Shown: positions 56,201-64,000 of the stretch, piece after piece
Numbering within the stretch: the first letter of the stretch is position 1
Layout of the letters: each line of letters begins with the position of its first letter
Source of the DNA: Chytridium lagenaria
Lineage: Eukaryota; Chytridiomycota; Chytridiomycetes; Chytridiales; Chytridiaceae
Reading direction: 5' to 3'
NCBI GenBank assembly: GCA_025449115.1
Contig: JAHLKC010000005.1
Coordinates: forward strand, 372,001 to 436,000
Length of the DNA stretch: 64,000 nt
Made by a program: the position numbers and the translations under genes
Notes under the pieces: model-generated
The model's input: only the letters and a program-made list of their open reading frames with translations
What the model was told of the DNA's origin: nothing
Database searches by the model: none

Positions 56201-58975
56201 GCGCCGCCTTGCCGTCCCCGGCCTCTGTCACAGCAAGCACCCGAAATGTGTACGTAATAGAAATACTACAGACAGGCCACTGATTTGTAGGTTGTCCATT
56301 TTTATCCAATGCATCGTCTTTCGGAAATGCTTTCGCGCCCGTGGACTGTTGAGATAACGCCGCCCTAAATTTCTTGAGAGTCTCTCTGTACGCCGCCATA
56401 ACCTCTTCCATTCGATATAAGGCTTCGTATGAAAGTGAAACCAAGGAGTCTGTCCCCTCCCAGACGGAAAACCAGGTATCATCGTCAGTGTCGTCTTTCT
56501 TCCCACTCTTCGAAAAACTCAAAAACGTATCCAGCGGCATCTTCATCTCGTGTTTTTTCCGAACCTCGCTAATCGGCTCCTCAACAATTTCCATATGACC
56601 ACTCTTTTTCACAGCAGAAAGGGTACGTACAGGCGGATCGAAGAAATAAAGGACTTCTGACTCCAACACACGAACGCTCGCTTGGCATTCCAATGCGAAA
56701 AGATTTTAACGTCCAGCCATTCAACATGCTCGGTTCAGCCGCCCAAAAAAAGTTCACATCCGACACTGACGCGTCCACAACAAACGCTTCAGGCATTTCA
56801 GGGCGTACATCTAAAAAGACATTATAAGGAAAACAGTTTAACTAGCATAGCTTGTTTACCATGCGACTGCGTTTGAACAGTAACAGATTTGAAGGCAAAT
56901 CATAGACACTAAGATCCTCATCCGGCATGAACTCGGCCGAGTCCGACAGCAGCCTCCTTATATCCTTCGACTGCGTCTCCCCCAACGCATTATACGCAAC
57001 AAGTCGAATCTCATAATGGGTATCAGCCTTCAACCTCTCATCAGACTCTGACATCCCCAACCGTTGAATAGTAACAGACGAAACCGTTTGCGTCGATCCA
57101 TCATAAACGGGCACCCATCCCGCCACTGAAAGCAGATGTCTTTTTCTGATGTCAATACGGACGGATCTGTTGCGTTGATACCAGAATGGATCGATCCAAG
57201 AACTGATATCCGATCACTTCCGACAGACTCTACAATGATATCTCCAGGCGGCGGTGGTGGTCCCAGATCCACGACCCACACATCATCAATAATTTCATCC
57301 ACAGTGACAGCCCATAAATATGCAAATCCGACTGCTTGAACCCCGTTCGTCCGTTAAACAATACATCTGATCAAAAACTAACAATATTAACCTTTAAGAC
57401 ATGAAAAACAACACCATACTAGCAGTATGCCCCGCACGTGGAGACGGCATCACCTCCCCCTTTGGCGGTGTCCGAAGCTCCCAATCTCTGAACGAAATCA
57501 TATATCCACAAATCATTCCCACATCTCCACTTTGCGTTCTTGAAGTACGAGCCCGGAAGCTCTAAGCCAATCTTGGCTGCCTCTTCAAAAGTGATGATGA
57601 TAGGGTTTGGGACACCCAGTCTCAACCCAACCTCCAAAAATCACCATTTTGTCACCCCATAAAGTTGCGCTGTGAAGAGATCGACCGGCTGGGCAGCTTC
57701 CATGAGTTTCAACTTTCCTCCATGATACCTTGCCTTGAAAGATAATTATGAGTAAAAAAAGTTTTGAAAAGAATAAACGCCTTACCATCATCGTTAAGGT
57801 CCAGATAATAAAGATCATTCAGCCGTTGATTCTCATTCTTCCTCAACTCCAAGCATCCTCCAAACACTATAACTTTCTTCCGTTCCCAGCACCTTTCTGT
57901 CCTGGATAAAACAAAGCTGAGTGTGACTCTACAAGAGGTGGTCGGAACGTCGATGTGCCATAATCCGGTTCCACCCATTCTTGCGTCACTAAGTCAAGAT
58001 ATGGAGACTTCCATTACCAAGTCGACCATTTCCTCCGAAAACAAAGAGCCGAGGATGGGCGGTCGGGCGAGAAGGTGGTGGTGGAATGTAGGTGAGAGAG
58101 GGAGCGACACATGCAATGGGAGCGAGGGGTTCGCCCTTGGAGGAGGCGGGCGCCGGGATTTTTAGGATTGATGATGGTAAATTGGTTGTGATGGCATCGA
58201 ATTCGATGAGCTAAAGATAGTTATGGTCAGTGTTAAATCAGACCAAGGCGCCACATCATGGACCTAGAGAGTACGTACTTCGTCGGACCTCTCTATGTCG
58301 TCCAAGCATTCCTGGCTCTTCTCCTTTACGCCTCCAAAAATGTACAGCTTCGACCCATAAGAGCAGCTTCCAAACGCAGCCTTTGCAACGTCCATCAAAG
58401 TACGGCGTCCAGCGATATCGGATGACAGCGTTGTGGCATGCTGTTTCCACTGTTGCAGTCCTGCAATTTAATGTTAATTCGTACTTCACCGTAGATCGTT
58501 AAAAGCTTGAGAAGAGAAACCCACCCAAGTCAAAGCTACAAACTTCCGGTCCAATCTGTCTCGCCCCACCCCATAACATATACATTCCTCTCGCCAAAGC
58601 CGGTGCATGCGTCATTGTATCCGTCGTCACCACTTCAACATTCTCAATGATGTCACCATCCATCAAGTCATCAAAGCCGAGGTTATCCCATGGCGTAAGA
58701 CCAGGAGCATGTTGAAAGTCCAGCTCCATGTCATCATCGTTGTTGTCATGTTGCGCGTTGGTATTTGAAGGTTTTCGCTTTGGTTTTGCGGTGCTTTGAC
58801 TTGGTATTGTCAATGCGGCAGATGTGGAGGAAGATGCTGTGAGGGAGGAGGAAGTTGAAGATGATGATGATGCGGATGTGGATGTTTTGAGAAGAGCGCA
58901 GGCGTGGCCGTGGCGAGGACCTGGGCCTGAACCCGGAAGCGTCAATGACGTCCAGATGGCATCGGTTCCACCCAT
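53286..58975 (-). CDS. HCF-like Kelch-repeat/FN3 chromatin protein with AT-hooks
   Basis: Large spliced gene from MGGTDAIWTSLTLPGSG (58975) to a stop at 53286. The N-terminal Kelch propeller reads GPGPRHGHAC, YMLWGGARQIGPEVCSFDLG, SYGSKLYIFGGVKEKSQE, PRLFVFGGNGRLGNGSLHIL, VFGGCLELRKNENQRLNDLY and GRSLHSATLWGDKMVIFGG. Next are two FN3-like stretches (ADTHYEIRLVAYNALGETQS near 56990; YTFRVLAVTEAGDGKAAQS near 56210). A long Ser/Pro/Thr-rich region follows (56020-54740), then Gly/Arg-rich and acidic segments and AT-hook-like LGRPKKN and TGRPPGRPPGRFKGRGG. The end has a Tudor/chromo-barrel-like WYCKLKYGDRIEFFSREES with YIGIHYDGYSKKFDIHLDLR. Kelch followed by FN3 is the arrangement of animal host cell factor (HCF), a transcription coregulator; the AT-hook/Tudor tail differs from HCF-1. 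Frame changes occur at about 56700, 54780, 54665, 54120 and 53400. Confidence 0.75.
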
Positions 58976-59425
58976 TTTTTGTCAAGTTCTTTTTCGGACC
59001 CGTTTGTGAATATTTAATTTCTTTTTTCTTCAATTCTCTTTGGGGTGTGTTTCTCGTTGTGTTTCTGGTTTACCTAAAGTGATGGCGCGAGCGTGAGGTT
59101 AAGGACGTGCAGTGCGTTCGTTAAAATCAGTGGAGCGCGTGGTTGCGTAGTTTTCAATTTCATTTCATACAAAAGATCCACAAGAAAAGCGATTTAATGC
59201 CTTTTATTCTCTACGCATTTCACCATAAAACGTCAAAGCATACGTGGTGTCTCCAGCCAGCTGCAAACAGAAATACGCAGGAGAGTTGAGGTGTCGTTGT
59301 TTTCGGTTTCGCTTGTAACAGACGTGGTGACGCCCTTCTATTAAATATGTCGCACCTTTCGGATTTTCAACATCTGCAAATTGCTTGCCAAAAGAGCAAC
59401 CACACCGAGAAGCAACTGCCAAACG
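58976..59425. promoter_or_regulatory. Divergent intergenic region HCF-like / UBC9
   Basis: About 450 bases between divergent starts. An antisense open frame across 59204-59503 overlaps the UBC9 first exon and is not supported. No specific element was identified. Confidence 0.4.
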
Positions 59426-60165
59426 ATGTCCAATACCATCTGCATAGCACGGCTCACCGAGGAGAGGAAGCAATGGCGGAAAGATCATCGTAAGCTGCCG
59501 CATTCTTGTCTTTGCAGCTCACCGTTGTTGCTTTTATCTGGACTTTGTAAACATACATCTTAACAATCTCCTGCCTACCTTCCTTCTGCCTTATTCCTTC
59601 CTCAAAACACTATAGCATACGGATTCTGGGCTAAACCAGACAAGAACGCTGACAATACCATGAATCTTCTTTCATGGAAAGTCGGCATTCCAGGTACACT
59701 CCCCATCTGTCCGAAAACCATCACCAAAAGCCTCCTTTATTAATCTAGACATCACTAACCAAACTCTTCACAGGCAAGCCCGGCACCTCCTGGGAAAACG
59801 GTGTCTATACCCTCCACATTGCCTTCCCGGAAGACTACCCCCAAAAGCCTCCCAAATGCAAATTCGTCCCTCCCCTTTTCCATCCCAACGTCTACCCTTC
59901 AGGAACCGTCTGCTTGTCGATCTTGAATGAAGAGCAAGATTGGAAACCGGCAATCACGTTGCGGCAGATTCTTTTGGGAATTCAGGATTTATTGAATGAT
60001 CCGAACCCGGATAGTCCTGCGCAACAGGAGGCGTATATGTTGTTTAAGAAGGATAAGGTGGGCTTCTGAGGCGGTTTTTATCTGGCGTACTGAACTTTTA
60101 TTGCATAGGTTGCCTATGAAAAGCGGATAAAACAGCAGGCTAAGCAGTACCGAGCGACCGAGTGA
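59426..60165 (+). CDS. UBC9: SUMO-conjugating enzyme E2 Ubc9
   Basis: E2 that transfers SUMO from E1 to target lysines, mainly in the nucleus. Four exons: [20 protein letters not shown] (59426 to about 59488), [20 protein letters not shown] with KVGIP (about 59616-59691), [20 protein letters not shown] through the catalytic [20 protein letters not shown] to KKDK (about 59773-60057), and [18 protein letters not shown] (about 60109-60165). The active-site Cys lies in GTVCLSIL near 59910. The P-x-D-Y-P-x-K-P-P-K-C-K-F and F-H-P-N-V-Y-P-S-G signatures and about 158-residue length are typical. No frame break was seen, in contrast to its neighbours. Confidence 0.97.
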
Positions 60166-60490
60166 TCACGACCGAATCTATCATAGTTACTATAGATTCC
60201 TTCGAAGTTGATCCCATTATCTAAATTGATGGCCCTCAATTGATAGTGCGTTACTGCTACCCTTTTCTCCCAACTTTCTTCAACCTTTCGTTATTTTCTA
60301 TATCTTTGTGTATTTATGTTTCGCCCTATTTCTCTAGCGATGCCTATTATCCGTCTTGAGAATCTTCCCATTGCTAGAACATTGCAATAATGAATAAAGA
60401 AGTATTCTTCAGCCTCTTTCCATATAATTTATTCTTTAATTACGATTATCATTCACATTGCTTTTTTTTTGGTAACTCCCACTCGGAAAG
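60166..60490. other. Intergenic, convergent 3' regions
   Basis: About 325 bases between the UBC9 stop and the monooxygenase stop. It contains AATAAAG-like words near 60395, a plausible polyadenylation signal for UBC9. Confidence 0.5.
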
Positions 60491-63346
60491 TTAATTCTGC
60501 AACAGCCACGGCAACAATCCCACCTCTAACCCCCTATCCCCATCCTCCAAATTCCCCACAAACGCCGCATACCCATCGGGTCTCACCACCACAATCGATC
60601 CATGTCCCAACCCCATCTTCCGTCTCACCTCCCCCCTGATATCCACAAACCTCAACACCTTCAACCCCGCCACATCTCTCCGTTTCTCGTTCATCGTCGG
60701 CTTCACGTCTTGCAATAATGAGAAAAACACTGGTGGAGGAGTGGCGTTGAGCGTTTCTGCGCTATTGAAGGCGGACGACGACGACGTGGCTGTGGATAAC
60801 CCGTAATCTTTGATAACGCCATGATCAAGGATAATCGCTAAAGCCGGTGGTGCTTTCAACCTCCCCAGGCGTCGTGCAACACCCCTGATATGACCTAACA
60901 GCGATGCCGCGTTTCTCGGATCCCCGTTGTCGTTTGGTAAATGCCGATCAAGGTCAGCGTCTGGTGTGAACAGGTTGTATGAGAATGGGGAGGATTCTGC
61001 TAATTTGTTGTGATTGAGGAGGAGAAGAACGCGGAATCCTTGAATGGATGAGAAGAAGGAATGGAGACGGGTGCGTGTTGAGCACGTGCATGGGGTGTGG
61101 GAGCAGTTGCAGAAGGCGTCAAGAGCAGTCAATTCTGCGTCTGGGACGCGATCACCGGATTGAATCGAGGTTTCGGAGAGAGTTAGTGTAGGAAGAAAGA
61201 TGTGGTAGGGAGGTATGATGGATGCGAGAGTATCGGAATCGGTGAGGCCGTGGAGAGCGGAAATTGCTGTCGACGCTGTAACTGTTGCGACAGAGCGGAT
61301 AGCCGATCCCGCTAACCTCGCAACTCCGCTGATGGCTTTCCCAGCAACTCCAAATATCGTCCACCGTTGTCTATTCCTTGTTAGATGGGATGGCGGCGGA
61401 AGCCACGGATATGCCGCCTTCCAGACTGCTCTATACGAAACCCCAACCCCCGACAACCAACCCACAAAGAAAGCCCTTGTCCCTAAAATCGGCACAACCC
61501 ATTCCACAGCCCTTTCCCTCATCCACCGCGCAACAGGATGTTTCACTAAAAGCCCCCACAACAATCCATCACATATCGCGTTCAACCGTGACGACACGAA
61601 GCGACGTTCGATTTCATAAGTATCCAAAACACGATCGGGGATGGTGGCGTTCAATGCACCGGCGAGTTTCCAACTGAGGTTGACGGCATCTTGGATGCCT
61701 GTATTCATTCCTTGCCCGCCAATAGGTCCATGAGCGTGCGCAGCGTCACCCACCAAAAAAACCCGTTTCTTACGAAACCTTTTCGCGAGACGTCGTTCTG
61801 CTCCCCACCCAGTCACCCACAGCGGATGAAGGAGCGTTGGGGGTGGGAATGGAGCTTTCGCGAGAATGGCGTTGAGGGTTTCTTGAAGATCGTCCAACGT
61901 GACATCAGGTAACTTGAATTCAGGATGTCCGTCAGCCGTATACGGTAACCAACTTGCTGCATGAGGCGTTCCACCCTTTTCCAATGCTTCAATGGAGCTC
62001 GGAGGTCGTGGATGTTCTTTCGTCGGCCAAGCCATGGTGATGACTCTGTGTACGCCGTTGCGAAACGGTATGACGAATGCGATGCCCTCTGGAGATGAAA
62101 ATTGGGAGAGACCGGCGACAAAGTAGTCACGGGAGAGACGAACGTCGGCCATCATGCCGGTAAAGGGGTATGGGGAGCCTTCGTAAGGGATTTGGTGGAG
62201 GGTCCGGACGTTAGAACGGGTGCCGTCTGCGCCGCAGAGGTATTTGGAGCGGATTCGGAGATGGGTGGGTGGGGTGAATGGAAGCGGCGGGGATATGGGC
62301 GAAACCGGGGTTGGTGGACGCGGGGGAAAGCAATCTGTAGCTTCGCCATGGAGAAACGTGGACTCAAAGTCGTGTTGGAAATGGGGTGGATCTACATGAG
62401 TGAAGGGCGCTGAAAAGACGCGGTGTCTGTGGTGATGTGCGGTCATATCTGCTGCTGGGTTTAGCGGTGTCATTTTTAGTCCTGCGGGGAAGGAGGTGGA
62501 AGAGCGGTTGATGGGCAGGGTCAGACGAGTTCTCGGAGGACTGGGAAGTATTGGGGGCGGAGAGCCATGGGGGAACGCAAATTCCTCAGCCATACTAAAG
62601 ATCGTTCTCTATGAGTTCTCGGGATCATTCTTGGGATATGTCGGTGATATATGAAGAGCTTCATGGAGAAGCGACGTACGAGGTTCAGTCGCAACTAAAA
62701 TGGATGGCGCGGATCTCCCAAATATCTTATCCAATGGGACAGTATTCCCCTCAGCCATTACTTCACACACGCAAGTAACTCCATCGTTATCCTGCTCACT
62801 CTCCACCAGCTTCACACCTCTCCAAATCGTCCCTCCCAATCCAATATAAGCCTTTTCAAGTGCAGCCTCAGTCTCGCACTGCGGCACGACCAATACAAAC
62901 GGATATCGTGTATCCAAATCTTCCCAGTCCCGCCAACCCCGCAGCTTTATCCCCAAGAAACAAGGAATCCGAACCGGCCAACGACCCTGACGAATGCAAC
63001 CCAAAGTCAAACCCTGCTGCAGTGTATCCAATCCGTAGTAGATGGTCAGCTAACGTTGGAGAGATTTGTTCAAATAATTCCATGGTTCTTGCGTGGATGG
63101 AGATGGCTTTTGAAAAGGGTGATCGATCTGTTAGCGCATCGATGAGGATGTGAGGGATGTTGCGGCGGGCAAGGTCGATGGCGAGTGTGAGGCCGTAGGA
63201 CCGGCGCCAACGATGAGGACAGAGGTGTCAAGGGATATTTCAGACCTGAAGGGTTCATTTGCTTCAGTTGATGAGGTTGGTGGTGATGATGAGGATGAGG
63301 ACGGTGGACCGTCTGAATGTTGGCTCATGTTGTGGTGAGGCTTCAC
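60491..63346 (-). CDS. Class A FAD-dependent monooxygenase (phenol hydroxylase-like)
   Basis: NAD(P)H-dependent aromatic hydroxylase family. The N-terminal Rossmann motif SVLIVGAGPTG lies at about 63203-63235. It continues in another frame as LTLAIDLARRNIPHILIDAL and AISIHARTMELFEQIS, the usual class A pattern. After a further frame change around 62600-62630 a 700-codon open frame carries YLCGADGTRSNVR (DG fingerprint, about 62185-62245), PEGIAFVIPFRNGVHRVITM, VFLVGDAAHAHGPIGGQGMN (GD motif, about 61715-61775) and NTGIQDAVNLSWKLAGALNA. The C-terminal thioredoxin-like extension (FRVLLLLNHNKLA, VVVRPDGYAAFVG) is found in phenol-hydroxylase-type members. The start may be 63346 or the second Met (MSQH) at 63328. 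The substrate cannot be inferred; no pathway genes adjoin it. Confidence 0.88.
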
Positions 63347-63501
63347 TCTGGAAGCACTGTCGTCATTCCAATGTTACAATTGTATTTTGATACTCACTGA
63401 CAATCACAAAGGGGGGAAGTTGATGGAACAACGTCAAAAAAAAAAAGAGGTCATCACGAGGAGGTGGAGACGTCCAAAAGATCCACAAAACAAAGAACGA
63501 A

Positions 63502-64000
63502 TTACTTTAACAGAAACAAGGGTTTAATAGCGTTTGAAGGGATCACTGCTGACAGGCTTGTGCGCCGCAGACGAAAAAAGTTGACAGTGTTGTCAACGTG
63601 CTTGCGGCATATCGGGCATTTGAATTTAACATCTCGTGAGTCGTCAGGGTTGGAGACATAATCCTCGCCCCAGTCGGATGGATCTGATGCGACTTCTGCT
63701 TGAACATCACGCGCTTCAGACATGCAGTCTTGACACATGCAGATGTGGCCGCACGGAATAAGGACCGAAGGTGACAGGACGATTCTATAATATGCAGAAA
63801 AAAAGTAAGATGGACAAAGTTGGAGCTCGGAAAAGGACTCGAGATATCAAGACTAACCATGCAGACAGCGCACAGCACTTTTCCAGGATGATCCACGGTT
63901 ACAGCGTTTGGAGCGCTCAGCAAAGGCTGGCCCTCAGGTTTGACATCGACCTCTCTACAATTATCAGCCTCCTCTTCATCAAACTCAGACGGTACGTCAT
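63502..64000 (-). CDS. C3HC4 RING-finger protein (5' partial)
   Basis: C-terminal end of a probable RING E3 ubiquitin ligase. The gene enters from beyond base 64000. The last exons give VDHPGKVLCAVCM (first Cys pair), an intron at about 63786-63857, then VLIPCGHICMCQDC (C-x-H and C-x2-C) and KFKCPICRKHVDN (last pair), ending AIKPLFLLK at 63502. An insertion of about 30 acidic residues (EVASDPSDWGEDYVSNPDD) separates the zinc knuckles, longer than in a typical RING. The placement of the RING at the C-terminus resembles MGRN1/RSPRY-type or LOG2-like RINGs, but the N-terminus is needed to decide. Confidence 0.8.

Overview
The window is nuclear DNA of a fungus. The evidence is a 1,3-beta-glucan synthase gene, the fungal autophagy lipase ATG15 and ATG18, a Spc24-type kinetochore subunit, a Tbf1/TRF-like telobox protein, mitochondrial PPR proteins, many short GT-AG introns (about 40-130 bases) and compact spacing on both strands. 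A Taspase-1-type threonine protease next to an HCF-like Kelch/FN3 protein would fit an early-diverging (chytrid-like) fungus better than a yeast, but that placement is inference. Many clearly conserved genes (ATG18, RRB1, ATG15, Taspase, the PPR genes, the PAP2 phosphatase) are broken by isolated one-base shifts, often at homopolymers. The simplest reading is residual consensus indels in the assembly, so a frame break alone should not be taken as a pseudogene.

Layout. 1-4.8 kb: 3' two-thirds of FKS1. 5.3-6.4 kb: secreted GDSL esterase (minus). 7.4-24.6 kb: an accessory region with five members of an apparently undescribed paralogous family (copies C1-C5). It is interrupted by ATG18 (8.6-10.2 kb) and by a CACTA/Tnp2-like DNA transposon (transposase and zinc-finger exons at 17.3-21.0 kb) with a co-oriented, spliced, basic nuclear-type gene (14.6-17.2 kb). 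24.8-28.3 kb: two PPR-type genes. 28.3-30.1 kb: a PAP2 lipid phosphatase whose last exon is tandemly repeated four times. 31.0-33.6 kb: TRF/Tbf1-like gene (minus), divergent from Taspase (33.9-35.2 kb). 35.3-36.4 kb: SPC24 (minus), whose 3' end is also tandemly repeated. 37.3-39.6 kb: RRB1/GRWD1. 40.6-42.7 kb: ATG15 (minus). 43.5-47.4 kb: Ste20/GCK kinase with a CNH domain. 47.9-52.6 kb: repeat-rich coiled-coil protein (minus). 53.3-59.0 kb: HCF-like Kelch-FN3-AT-hook protein (minus). 59.4-60.2 kb: UBC9. 60.5-63.3 kb: FAD monooxygenase (minus). 63.5-64.0 kb: RING protein (minus, partial).

The housekeeping genes are functionally unrelated and do not form a cluster. The most novel element is the C1-C5 family. 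Each member has a short basic N-terminal segment ending near F-R-R-K, usually a central P-x-[DE]-A-[VM]-N-A-L-like helix, and two copies of a D-F-x-Y-M-x-[ST]-x-E-Y motif, one internal and one at the extreme C-terminus. Other points worth a second look are two TAGGGTTA boxes exactly 21 bp apart in the promoter of the telobox-protein gene, Taspase-like D|G sites in the HCF-like protein, and two unrelated genes with tandemly copied terminal coding ends.
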